Below are positions 33,728-42,066 of a stretch of DNA of 64,000 bases, in pieces. The notes beneath the pieces are model-generated. The model was not told the origin of the DNA. It saw only the letters and a program-made list of their open reading frames with translations, and did not search any database. A program made the position numbers and the translations under genes. This stretch comes from Motiliproteus sp036960175 (GTDB lineage Bacteria > Pseudomonadota > Gammaproteobacteria > Pseudomonadales > Balneatricaceae). The DNA is taken from assembly GCA_036960175.1 (NCBI GenBank), contig JBALWH010000014.1:34229-98228 (forward strand). Reading direction: 5' to 3'. The stretch's first letter is position 1; every line of letters starts with the position of its first letter.

Positions 33728-34489
33728 ATGAAATTGACACGGTTTCAGCATCAGGATAGCTGCTATGACGGCGTCATTAGTGACGACCAGGCACGGGTGG
33801 TGACTTCCTTATATGAAAAACCACTGCAATATACCGGACTCAGCTTTGCTCTGAATGATGTCGCCTTGCTGGCTCCAAGCCAGCCCAGCAAAATTATCTG
33901 TGCCGGTGTGAATTATCGCGCTCATCAGCAAGACGGACATACGTTACCGCAACAGCCATTCCTGTTTCTCAAGCCGCCCACCGCTGCTGCCGCTACCGAT
34001 GCGGAAATTCCCTATCCGAAGTTGAGCCAACGGGTTGGCTTTGAAGGAGAGATCGCGGTGGTGATCGGGAGTCACGCAGCTAACCTCTCTATCGATGAAG
34101 TTGATGCCGTTATCCTCGGTTATTGCTGTGCCAATGACGTCAGTGCCTTGGATATTCAGCAAGCCGAAAATAACTTTGGTACCGCCAAGAGCTTTCCCGG
34201 GTTTGCGCCTTTTGGGCCTTGGATAGAAACGGACGTGGACGCTAAAGACCTGTTGCTGGAAACTCGCCTCAATGGCGAACTGGTGCAGCGAAGTCATTGT
34301 TCTGACCTAGTCTTCCAGGTGGATGAACTGGTGGCTTATATATCACAGGTGATGCCGCTACAACCGGGTGACCTGATTCTGACGGGGACTCCCAGAGGCA
34401 TGGGTGACATGCAACCCGGTGATGTTGTAGACATCAGCGTGAGTGGTATAGGTACTCTGAGCAACCGGCTAGGCCCGAGGGCCGATTAA
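33728..34489 (+). CDS. Fumarylacetoacetate hydrolase (FAH) family protein
   Basis: This 253-aa FAH-superfamily enzyme acts on 2-oxo acids, by hydrolysis, decarboxylation or isomerisation. The core shows KIICAGVNYRAHQQ, FLKPPTAA, the metal-site RVGFEGEIAVVIG, GYCCANDVSA, and the C-terminal LQPGDLILTGTPRGMGDMQPGDVVDI. An upstream ATG at 33713 adds five residues and is less likely. The substrate cannot be read. A role in aromatic or homoprotocatechuate-type degradation is possible but it is not part of the meta operon. Confidence 0.9.
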   Translation: MKLTRFQHQDSCYDGVISDDQARVVTSLYEKPLQYTGLSFALNDVALLAPSQPSKIICAGVNYRAHQQDGHTLPQQPFLFLKPPTAAAATDAEIPYPKLSQRVGFEGEIAVVIGSHAANLSIDEVDAVILGYCCANDVSALDIQQAENNFGTAKSFPGFAPFGPWIETDVDAKDLLLETRLNGELVQRSHCSDLVFQVDELVAYISQVMPLQPGDLILTGTPRGMGDMQPGDVVDISVSGIGTLSNRLGPRAD

Positions 34490-34639
34490 ATATCAGCCCA
34501 TATGAATAAATATTCCAATTGGCTAAATTAAATTGGAATAAATCCTTCCCCCCAGTGTTTATGGCAATGTAATTCACATCAAATAGGGATTATCCGTATT
34601 TGGTCAGGTATTTAGCAAATAGACACAAGGATCAAAATC

Positions 34640-35290
34640 ATGATGACGAAATTACCACTCTATGCTTTGGCTGTTAGTGCGATGGTGTTTGCAGGGCCGG
34701 TTGCACAGGCCGGTGATATGAATATGTCACATGCTCACGTTGGACACGTGCTCACCAGCTGGAATGATACGCCCAATAAGGCCGGGTTAATGACCACGGC
34801 CATGGATGAAGCCACCATTGCATTGCAGCATGCGACAGCTGCCAGCAAGAAAACTGATGATCTTGGTTGGATGCAGATGCACATCACCCATGTTGTTCAC
34901 GCCGTTGATCCGATGAAAATGGATAAGGGGCCGGGTCTTGGGTATGGATTGATTAAAGCATCGAAAGGGGTTGCCAAGCATATCGGTGCGGCAGCAGCCA
35001 GTGAAGGTTCTTCCAAAAATGTAAGAACTCATGCAGTGCATGTGGCAGCCACCGCAAATAATGCAGCGGCCAGAGCCAGCAGTATTTTAAAATTGGCCGA
35101 TGATGTTAAGGCCGCCACCAGCGCAGCCGAAGCGGCAAGATTTGTGGCTAGCATTAAGCAGCTTTGCGTTGAGATCATCGAAGGCGTCGATGCCAACGGT
35201 GATGGCACCATAACGTGGCATGAAGGCGAGGGTGGATTGAATGAGAGCCTGAGACATGCCAATATTCTGGCTAAAGGTGAAGGTTTGTAA
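34640..35290 (+). CDS. Periplasmic His/Met-rich protein with EF-hand-like loop
   Basis: This 216-aa protein has a clear signal peptide (MMTKLPLYALAVSAMVFAGPVAQA). The mature N-terminus is rich in His and Met (GDMNMSHAHVGHV, MQMHITHVVHAV), which may bind metal. A helical, Ala-rich body follows. A DANGDGTITWHEGE stretch (about residues 184-197) fits an EF-hand-like calcium loop. There is no heme motif. No family name is assigned. A terminator follows, so it is monocistronic. Confidence 0.7.
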   Translation: MMTKLPLYALAVSAMVFAGPVAQAGDMNMSHAHVGHVLTSWNDTPNKAGLMTTAMDEATIALQHATAASKKTDDLGWMQMHITHVVHAVDPMKMDKGPGLGYGLIKASKGVAKHIGAAAASEGSSKNVRTHAVHVAATANNAAARASSILKLADDVKAATSAAEAARFVASIKQLCVEIIEGVDANGDGTITWHEGEGGLNESLRHANILAKGEGL

Positions 35291-35322
35291 GGGCCTTCTA
35301 GGCGCATCCCCTCCACACAAAA

Positions 35323-35351
35323 GAGCCAGGTCTCTCCCTGGCTCGTTTTTT
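35323..35351 (+). terminator. Intrinsic terminator
   Basis: GAGCCAGG (35323-35330) pairs with CCTGGCTC (35337-35344) around a TCTCTC loop and is followed by G and seven T. It ends the His-rich protein gene. Confidence 0.9.
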
Positions 35352-35381
35352 TCTGTTTAAAGCTGCGGATACGGAATTAAA

Positions 35382-36287
35382 TTACTGCCCTTCAACAGGT
35401 AGGGTTTCTTGGTAGTGTCGGACTTTTCCCAGAATGTATTCGATAAATAACCGCGCTTTGGCGGGAAGGTACTTGCGGTGTGGATACAGCATCTGTACCT
35501 CCTTTCCCATGGATGTCCAATCCTTGAGTATCGGTACCACCTCGCCTGTTTTTAGATGCTCTCGAATTGAGTAGTGCGGCATGTTTCCTATTCCCAAGCC
35601 TGCAATCACTGCCTTTGTCGCAGTATGTAGCTCATCGACCCGAATGCGGGGCTCGGTAATGATCGTTTGCTGCTCACCAGACTCATTTTCAAAGCGCCAG
35701 ATTTGGGTTCGGCTGGGTACGATCAATGGAAAATCTGATAGTTCTTGCGGTGATTCAGGTTCGCCATAGTTCTCGATAAAGGTTGGACTGGCGCAGACTG
35801 AATAGTTGGAATGAAACAGATTGCGGGATACCCAATCCTTAATTTTCACCTCGCCAATACGAAAGGCTATATCGATTCCTTCGGCCTTTAGATCGATGTT
35901 TTTATTCGACAGAGTCAGTTCCAGACGGATATTCGGGTACAGCTGCATAAAGGAAAAAAACCAGCTGTCCAGCAACTCGCTGGATAGACTCACCGGCGCG
36001 GTGATACGCAGCTCTCCAGCGGGAGCCGTTAGCTCGCCGTCTAATTCCAGGGTGGCTGCTTCCAGCTCAGCATAGAGCGGCTGACAGCGTCGAAGGAAGA
36101 GTTCTCCCGCTTCTGTCAGTGTCAGTTTGCGGGCACTACGGTGTAGCAGCTTATAGCCAAGGTTTTCCTCCAGCTGTTGAATTCGCCGGCTTAAGGTCGA
36201 ATTGGGTATTGATAGGGAATTGGCGGCGGCCAGAAAGCTACCCTTTTCAATCACCTTAATAAACAGATAGAGATTCTGATAATCCAT
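35382..36287 (-). CDS. LysR family transcriptional regulator
   Basis: This 301-aa protein starts at MDYQNLYLF (ATG at 36287), where LysR proteins normally begin; a 25-codon extension is present but atypical. The winged HTH covers residues 1-60 (GSFLAAANSLSIPNSTLSRRIQQLEENLGYKLLHRSARKLTLTEAG). The substrate-binding domain follows. It is divergent from the XylR/DmpR-type gene at 36415 and a 16-bp palindrome lies between them. The effector is unknown. Confidence 0.94.
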   Translation of the reverse strand: MDYQNLYLFIKVIEKGSFLAAANSLSIPNSTLSRRIQQLEENLGYKLLHRSARKLTLTEAGELFLRRCQPLYAELEAATLELDGELTAPAGELRITAPVSLSSELLDSWFFSFMQLYPNIRLELTLSNKNIDLKAEGIDIAFRIGEVKIKDWVSRNLFHSNYSVCASPTFIENYGEPESPQELSDFPLIVPSRTQIWRFENESGEQQTIITEPRIRVDELHTATKAVIAGLGIGNMPHYSIREHLKTGEVVPILKDWTSMGKEVQMLYPHRKYLPAKARLFIEYILGKVRHYQETLPVEGQ

Positions 36288-36303
36288 TGCTGTATCCGGA
36301 TTG

Positions 36304-36319
36304 ATCCCATATATGGGAT
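36304..36319. promoter_or_regulatory. 16-bp perfect palindrome, likely operator
   Basis: ATCCCATATATGGGAT is a perfect palindrome, 17 bases from the LysR start and 96 bases before the divergent activator gene. A dimeric regulator, perhaps the LysR protein itself, is the likely ligand. It does not follow the strict T-N11-A LysR pattern, so other regulators are possible. Confidence 0.55.
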
Positions 36320-36414
36320 TTGTTATTTCAATAGTAGTTGTAAATATAATATACGAAATCACGTAAAATCAAAAAAACAATAACCGCCAACCTTCAGTCA
36401 GAGCCGCAGTCCTC

Positions 36415-38100
36415 ATGGATACATCAGTTGAAAGGTCAACCAGTGCATTGAGTCATAAGATTCGATTTCAGAACAATGATGGAAAAATTTGGTTTGATGA
36501 GCAGCGGGTGTGTTTGCTGCAATTAGCCGCACTGGCTACATTTCGTCGCGAGCAGATAGAAACCGTCGGTCTCGAGCGAGCTAAAGGTTTCTTTATGCGC
36601 TTAGGATACAGCCTGGGTCAACGGGACGCCCAATTGGCTCACCGGCTGAGTGATTCGGTTGACCCGGTGCAATTGTTACGAACTGGATTTGATCTTCATT
36701 CTCTTAAAGGCATGGTTAGGGTGGAAGAGGTGGAGCTCAATATTGATCTCGACCAAGGGCAATTCTATGCAGAATACCTGATGCATGATTCCTATGAGGC
36801 AGAGATGTTTATGTCAGAACTGGGGATCATTGATGAGCCTGCGTGCTGGAGTCTGGTCGGACATGCCAGTGCTTTTACGTCTGCCATGATAGGGCAGGAA
36901 ATCCTCTTTAAAGAGGTGAGTTGTCGCGGCAGCGGGGATGAAGAGTGTCGTTTTGTTGGACGACCAGCGGCGCAATGGGATGATGCGGAAACGTACCGTA
37001 AATATTTTTCTACCACGCCGATTATTGAAGAACTCTACGAGTTGCAATCGCAAGTCTCAGTCCTACGGCACAAGATTGATTGCGAATCTACGCTGGGTAA
37101 CTTTCGCGGTCGTTCGGAAGGTTACAAAGAGGTTTGTAAACTGGCCAATAAGGCCGCTTCAGGAAAAGTCTCGGTATTGCTGCTGGGTGAAACGGGTGTC
37201 GGCAAAGAACTAGTGGCCAAGGGCATTCACAGTGCTAGTGAACGGTCTGAGCAGGCCTTCATTGCTGTTAACTGTGCGGCTATTCCTCCGGACTTGATTG
37301 AGTCGGAACTCTTTGGCGTATCCAAGGGGGCTTTCACCGGTGCGACTCATACCCGGGAAGGACGTTTTGAACGAGCCCATGGCGGAACCATTTTTCTGGA
37401 CGAGGTGATTGAATTGACGCCTCGGGCTCAGGCCTCGTTATTGCGGGTCTTGCAGGAAAGTGAATTGGAGCGGGTGGGGGATACAGAAACCCGCAAGGTG
37501 GATGTGCGGGTGGTGGCGGCGACCAATGAATCTCTGGAACAGGCGGTCAAAGAGGGTCGTTTTCGTGCAGACCTGTTTTATCGATTGAATGTCTATCCGA
37601 TTGTTATTCCGCCCTTACGTGATCGCAGAGAAGATCTTCCTCTGCTGATTGAGCATTTTATGGAGAAGTATCAGGCTTACTACAATCGCCGCACCGCTGG
37701 ACTGTCTGATATGGCGATGCGGGCGATGATGACTTACGCCTGGCCCGGTAATGTCCGAGAACTGGAAAACCTGATTGAGCGCGGATTAATCCTGACCGAT
37801 GCGGGAGAAACTATTAGCGCTCATTCGTTGTTCCCGACACTGGAGGTGGATGGAAGCCAGGTTGTTTCAGATCAGGGTGTACTGGTTGAACCATCGGAGG
37901 CGGGTGCTGAACAAATCGCCCATCACTGGATTGAAGAGGCGCTTAAATCCTGCGGCTCGATGGAAACTATCGAAGAATCACTGGTCAGTTATGCCTTGGA
38001 TAAAACCGAGGGAAATGTCTCAGAAGCGGCTCGAATCCTGGACGTCTCCCGTCCCACGTTGGCCTACAGAATGAAAAAAATGGGATTAAGTAATGACTAA
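36415..38100 (+). CDS. XylR/DmpR-type sigma-54 activator (variant sensor pocket)
   Basis: This 561-aa activator has a XylR_N/V4R aromatic-sensing domain (1-210), a linker, an AAA+ domain with Walker A GETGVGKE (258-265) and GAFTGA (305-310), and a Fis-type HTH (EGNVSEAARILDVSRPTLAYRM). The zinc set known from MopR is conserved at exact spacing: Cys144, Glu167, Cys170 and Cys178 match Cys155, Glu178, Cys181 and Cys189. Of the two phenol-contact residues, His106 is kept (His95) but Trp134 is Met123, so the effector probably differs from phenol. It overlaps the next gene by 8 bases. Confidence 0.95.
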   Translation: MDTSVERSTSALSHKIRFQNNDGKIWFDEQRVCLLQLAALATFRREQIETVGLERAKGFFMRLGYSLGQRDAQLAHRLSDSVDPVQLLRTGFDLHSLKGMVRVEEVELNIDLDQGQFYAEYLMHDSYEAEMFMSELGIIDEPACWSLVGHASAFTSAMIGQEILFKEVSCRGSGDEECRFVGRPAAQWDDAETYRKYFSTTPIIEELYELQSQVSVLRHKIDCESTLGNFRGRSEGYKEVCKLANKAASGKVSVLLLGETGVGKELVAKGIHSASERSEQAFIAVNCAAIPPDLIESELFGVSKGAFTGATHTREGRFERAHGGTIFLDEVIELTPRAQASLLRVLQESELERVGDTETRKVDVRVVAATNESLEQAVKEGRFRADLFYRLNVYPIVIPPLRDRREDLPLLIEHFMEKYQAYYNRRTAGLSDMAMRAMMTYAWPGNVRELENLIERGLILTDAGETISAHSLFPTLEVDGSQVVSDQGVLVEPSEAGAEQIAHHWIEEALKSCGSMETIEESLVSYALDKTEGNVSEAARILDVSRPTLAYRMKKMGLSND

Positions 38101-38494
38101 ACTCAATGCTGCGAAAGCCAGCCAGTTGCTGAACAGGGCCATGGGACGAGCCGAGGAACTATCCATTAACGTGTGCATCGCTTTGGTAGACCAGGGCGCA
38201 CACTTAGTGTCCTTTTACCGTATGGATGGTGCTTTTACCGGTTCTATTGATGTGGCTATGGGTAAAGCTCGGACATCGGCGCTATTCCCATTGTCGACAG
38301 CAGATTTTGGTGATCTGGTGCGACAGCAGCAATTAACCGGAATCGAACTCACTAATCAGGGGCTAGTGGCCTTTCCGGGGGGGCTGCCTATCTATTCTGG
38401 TGATCAGTTGATCGGTGCGATAGGAATCTCCGGTGGCAGTGCCAATGAAGATGCAGATATCGCAAACTTTGCGCTCGCTGAAGGGGACTATTAG
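38093..38494 (+). CDS. GlcG/HbpS family protein
   Basis: This 133-aa protein of the GlcG/HbpS (DUF336) family has INVCIALVDQGAHLVSFYRMDGAFTGSIDVAMGKARTSALFP and GGLPIYSGDQLIGAIGISGG, both hallmarks. Members bind heme or small cofactors and are often found beside aromatic-degradation genes. The start ATG overlaps the end of the activator gene, and the stop is 2 bases before the next gene, so it is a tight operon member. Confidence 0.9.
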   Translation: MTKLNAAKASQLLNRAMGRAEELSINVCIALVDQGAHLVSFYRMDGAFTGSIDVAMGKARTSALFPLSTADFGDLVRQQQLTGIELTNQGLVAFPGGLPIYSGDQLIGAIGISGGSANEDADIANFALAEGDY

Positions 38495-38496
38495 AG

Positions 38497-39522
38497 ATGA
38501 ACTCATTAAAACTCAGCATTGTTGATCAATCCCCTGTTCATGACGGTAAAACCCAGGCAGAAGCGCTACAGGATACGGTTAAGCTGGCTAAAATGGCCGA
38601 TCAGTTAGGCTATAAGCGCTATTGGGTGGCTGAACATCATGCCACGGCGAGTTATGCCAGCCCCTGTCCAGAGATAGTGATCGGTCAGATAGCAGCCGCT
38701 ACCGAGAATATTAAAGTGGGGAGTGGCGGGGTTATGTTGACCCACTACAGCCCCTATAAAGTTGCCGAAGTGTTTCGGACCTTAGAAGCGTTTTTCCCAG
38801 GTCGAATTGATCTTGGCTTTGGTCGTGGCCCGGGTGGTTCAGCGTTGCCTACGCAGGCGTTGGCATACCCCAAAGCTCCTTGTGATGTAGAACTCTATCC
38901 GGAACTGGTGCAGATGTTAGCGGGTTTTATAGACGGGCAGCAGCCCCATGGCCATCCTTTCGAGGCGTTGCCTGTCACGCCCCAAGGCGGCAGTGCCCCC
39001 GAGTTGTGGACCTTAGGGTCTAGTAGCGGCAGTATTGATTTTGCTGCCCATTTTGGGCTCGGATTTGTACTGGCTTTGTTTATTGGCACCCATGAGCGGC
39101 CATCATCAATCATTGAAAACTATCGAGCTCAGTTCAGAGCCCGGCATAAAAGTAACATGCAGCAATCGGCGGCGATTATCGCCAGCGCCGTTATCTGTGC
39201 CGATAGCAAAGAGGAAGCCGAGCTGCTGGCTGCGTCACACACATACTGGAAAGTCATGTCTTTCCGTCACGGTGTGCGTGAAGGCATACGCCAACCCGAG
39301 CAATGCATGGATCTTTATCAGCGTCTTTCTCTATCAGATCAGGCCTATTTTGATGAAACTCGAAATTCAATGGTGACCGGTACGCCAGTCCAGTGTCGTG
39401 ATCAGCTGGAGCAGCAAGCGCGCTACTATGGTGTCGATGAGGTGATGATCGTGGCGGTGACGCATAGCTTTGAAAAACGCGCTCAGAGTTACCAGAAACT
39501 AGCGGCGGTGTTTGCCGATTAA
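38497..39522 (+). CDS. Luciferase-like flavin-dependent monooxygenase
   Basis: This 341-aa protein of the bacterial luciferase-like superfamily (MsnO8/YhbW group) has a TIM-barrel core with RYWVAEHHATASYASPCPEI, KVGSGGVMLTHYSPYKVAEVFRTLEAFFPGRIDLGFGRGPGG and LWTLGSSSGS. It uses reduced flavin supplied by a partner reductase, and none is adjacent. Its operon with a DmpR-type activator and a GlcG-like protein suggests an oxygenation step in aromatic or related metabolism; the substrate is unknown. Confidence 0.9.
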   Translation: MNSLKLSIVDQSPVHDGKTQAEALQDTVKLAKMADQLGYKRYWVAEHHATASYASPCPEIVIGQIAAATENIKVGSGGVMLTHYSPYKVAEVFRTLEAFFPGRIDLGFGRGPGGSALPTQALAYPKAPCDVELYPELVQMLAGFIDGQQPHGHPFEALPVTPQGGSAPELWTLGSSSGSIDFAAHFGLGFVLALFIGTHERPSSIIENYRAQFRARHKSNMQQSAAIIASAVICADSKEEAELLAASHTYWKVMSFRHGVREGIRQPEQCMDLYQRLSLSDQAYFDETRNSMVTGTPVQCRDQLEQQARYYGVDEVMIVAVTHSFEKRAQSYQKLAAVFAD

Positions 39523-39667
39523 TGTTAGATCCCGACACGAATACAATCAGGGCTAAAGTTTTGTGCTTTAGCAGGGATTGAGTCATCCTCGCGATGACCA
39601 GATCATGTGGTTGCGCTCTGCGGTAACCCTCTCGCAACAATAGCGCCTGATTGATAAGGAGTCGGCT

Positions 39668-40561
39668 ATTACAGGAATATTGTTTGGATTAGGCGCTGCC
39701 TTGTTACAGTCTGTGTCCTATCTTTTTTCGGCACTATTTATCAGTCGTTATCAAACCGGTGCAGTTCCTCACCTGATCCTGGTTCATGTGGTTATTGGTG
39801 CCTTGTCTTTGTTGTTGCTGCCTTTTTTATGGCACCCTCTGGCGGCTGATTTTGCAGCCTATGGTGGGGCGTTGATTAGTACCGCCGTTTGTTATCTATG
39901 TGCTCAATATTCTTTGTACCAGGCCATTCGTCATTCGGTCGCTTCTCGTGTCAGCCCTTTATTAGGGTTGAAAGTACTGGTGCTGGCTTTTCTTGGCAGT
40001 GTGTTTCTGGGGCAAGAGTATCTCGGGATCCAGTGGCTGGCGGTGGGCTTGTGCTTTCTAGGTGCCCTATGGCTCAGTGCCAGCGGCGGACGAATTAGTG
40101 GGGCTGCGCTTGCTTGGGTGGTTGCTGCGTGCTGTGGTTATGCGCTGTCAGACCTATCAATCTTATATTTAATGCAGTACTTCTCTTCACTGCCCCTGCT
40201 TAAAGCTTCGATGTTGAGCGTGACTTTGTGCTTCTTGCTGTGCGGCTTGGGAAGCGTGGTGATGTTACCTCGCCTTAAACAGCGCCATTTACTGCTCGCT
40301 AGCAGCCCTGCGGCGATCTGTTGGTTGTTGGCCATGGGCTGTTTATTTGCCTGCTTCTCGGAATTAGGGGTGGTGTTTGGAGGGATTGTTCAATCCAGTC
40401 GAGGCCTTATCTCAATTTTACTAGCATTGTTGTTGGCCTATATAGGGCTGGATTTTGCTGACCCTGTGCCTGCGCGTAAAATATTAGCCCAGCGTTTGCT
40501 TGCCTCAGTATTGATGATGCTGGCTATTATAGTGTTTGCTTTGGGGAGCGAGCTTAGATAA
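39668..40561 (+). CDS. EamA/DMT family membrane permease, possible ATT start
   Basis: This EamA-type permease has about ten helices (297 aa), with EamA-like halves such as LGLKVLVLAFLGSVFLGQEYLGIQWLAVGLCFLGALWL. No ATG or GTG is near the expected N-terminus. AAGGAG at 39656-39661 has ideal spacing (6 bases) to an in-frame ATT at 39668, which would give MITGILFGLGAALLQ, a normal EamA beginning. The next candidate, TTG at 39680, is 18 bases from AAGGAG and cuts into helix 1. The transported substrate is unknown. Confidence 0.85.
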   Translation: MTGILFGLGAALLQSVSYLFSALFISRYQTGAVPHLILVHVVIGALSLLLLPFLWHPLAADFAAYGGALISTAVCYLCAQYSLYQAIRHSVASRVSPLLGLKVLVLAFLGSVFLGQEYLGIQWLAVGLCFLGALWLSASGGRISGAALAWVVAACCGYALSDLSILYLMQYFSSLPLLKASMLSVTLCFLLCGLGSVVMLPRLKQRHLLLASSPAAICWLLAMGCLFACFSELGVVFGGIVQSSRGLISILLALLLAYIGLDFADPVPARKILAQRLLASVLMMLAIIVFALGSELR

Positions 40562-40591
40562 CGCTGTGAGCCAGAAGTCGCTTGCGCTGGT

Positions 40592-40946
40592 TTAGCGCGG
40601 TGAATTCATTTTAGGGTAGATTTTAAGACCCTGTTTGCGCTGTAGATCAGAGATGACATCTCTTTCATGTAATCGATTCAACGCCTGGTTGAAGCGCTGT
40701 TGGAAGGCTTGATCATTCTTCAGTTTAGAAAAACCAAAGTAGCCCAGCATTACCCGCAGTGGGGGATACAGAAAAGCCACATCATCCATCTGGTTCTCTT
40801 TTTGAACTTCGAATAATGCATTGCGCTCATTAGCGGCCAGCAAGTCGCCACGATGACGCAGTAACATCTGTAATCCGCTGGTAAGATGGGATGATCCTAT
40901 TATTCTGGTATCTGGCTGACAGCTAAGAGTATGAATTTTAAGGATA
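40592..40946 (-). pseudogene. C-terminal remnant of a solute-binding protein
   Basis: The reading frame encodes about 115 residues resembling the C-terminal half of periplasmic amino-acid-type binding proteins (SBP_bac_3). Examples are SSHLTSGLQMLLRHRGDLLAANE, DVAFLYPPLRVMLGYFGFSK and FNQALNRLHERDVISDLQRKQGLKIYP. The N-terminal half and signal peptide are missing; the frame runs straight into phnX. It looks like a gene truncated when phnX or its neighbourhood was joined here. Confidence 0.6.
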
Positions 40947-41759
40947 TCATTCGGGTTTGTCACCTTGGGATAAACGAAACTCAATATCGGCAATAATGGT
41001 TCCTAAATCGGCTATTGTATCGATCCAATAGTGAGCACCGGAATTGGCAAATGTAGCCTGAGATATCTCTCGGGCTGCCGCCAAGGTGGCTTCGTCCGCC
41101 GCTTCATATTCCGCTTGAGTTAACCCGGCTTCGTTACCAGACAGCAATAATGCCACTGTCCACATGCCAGCGTTTAACCCTTCGGTAATACCCGGTACCG
41201 AGTCATCCACTTTTACACAGGCTTTGACATCATCGATGGTCAACTCAATCATGTTTTGCAATAACATATAGGGTGCCGGACGCCCGCCCGCCGCTAGATC
41301 ATCGGTGGCCACGGCACAATCCGGCGAGAAGCCTTTCTCTTTTGCCGCTACTAATAAAGCATCCAACACGATTCGTGGATAACCGGTACAGGAACCGATT
41401 TTAATACCCTGCTGGCGCAAGTCATCAATAACCCTCTTTGCTCCGGGGATTAAATCAGCATGATCGACCACTTTAGCGACCTGAAGGGGCATAAACGTTT
41501 GGTAGATAGTATCGACATCCTGTTTTTGCATCGATTGGCCAAATTTGCTGTTCCAGCGAGCATCTATCGCCGGGATTTTTCCGATCGCCTCAATGTGATC
41601 CCATTTTCCAATGCCCATCGGAGCACGGGCTTCTGCCAAGGAAATATCAAAGTCATAGCAGCGCTTAAAGGCTTCGATGAAAACTGAAGTGGGGGCAAAG
41701 GAGCCAAAATCGACAACCGTCCCTGCCCAATCAAAAATCACGGCTTGTAAATGTTTCAT
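40947..41759 (-). CDS. phnX: Phosphonoacetaldehyde hydrolase
   Basis: PhnX splits phosphonoacetaldehyde into acetaldehyde and phosphate, the second step of 2-aminoethylphosphonate use. The 270-aa HAD enzyme has the nucleophile motif VIFDWAGTVVD (Asp near residue 10), the Schiff-base lysine in MGIGKWDHI (near residue 53), SCTGYPR and KVDDSVPGI. The usual partner phnW (transaminase) and a phosphonate transporter are not in the window. A truncated binding-protein remnant abuts its 3' end. Confidence 0.93.
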   Translation of the reverse strand: MKHLQAVIFDWAGTVVDFGSFAPTSVFIEAFKRCYDFDISLAEARAPMGIGKWDHIEAIGKIPAIDARWNSKFGQSMQKQDVDTIYQTFMPLQVAKVVDHADLIPGAKRVIDDLRQQGIKIGSCTGYPRIVLDALLVAAKEKGFSPDCAVATDDLAAGGRPAPYMLLQNMIELTIDDVKACVKVDDSVPGITEGLNAGMWTVALLLSGNEAGLTQAEYEAADEATLAAAREISQATFANSGAHYWIDTIADLGTIIADIEFRLSQGDKPE

Positions 41760-42066
41760 GGGTGGCCCCTCACGTCTGACGAATGGATAAACGAGTGACT
41801 ATCGATCATAACTCAGAATTATGGACAGATGGTTATGGGAATATCAGGCGTGACAGTGAAGGGCTTAAAAAGGGAGGGCTAAAAAGAGAAGGTCTTAAAC
41901 GGAGAGGGGCTGAAGACAAGAGGGGCTGAAAGGGGTGGCCCCTGCAGTTAGTGTGTCTGTGGTTTTACCCCATCTCCACGGACAATCAGTCTTGAGCAAG
42001 AATCAAGACGGCTAGGGAGTAGCACGTCTTAATTCCCTTCTTGTTAGTAGTGATGGTTTCGGTCGA
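41760..42066. other. Gene-free stretch, purine-rich
   Basis: This lies between two leftward genes. The 41860-41945 part is purine-rich on the plus strand, with loosely repeated GAGGGGCT/AAAGGGAG motifs that do not form a regular tandem array. The promoter of phnX is expected next to 41760. No gene or RNA was recognised. Confidence 0.3.

Noticed and set aside
34640..35290. His-rich protein as a cytochrome c' or b562-like heme protein
   Set aside because: There is no CXXCH, and the helices do not show the spacing of known four-helix heme proteins.
39552..39572. GCTAAAG/CTTTAGC hairpin after the luciferase-like gene as a terminator
   Set aside because: It is a perfect 7-bp stem but no T-run follows, so termination is not supported.
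41860..41945. Apparent tandem purine repeats
   Set aside because: The units vary in length and sequence and do not align as a regular array; there is no CRISPR-like spacer pattern.
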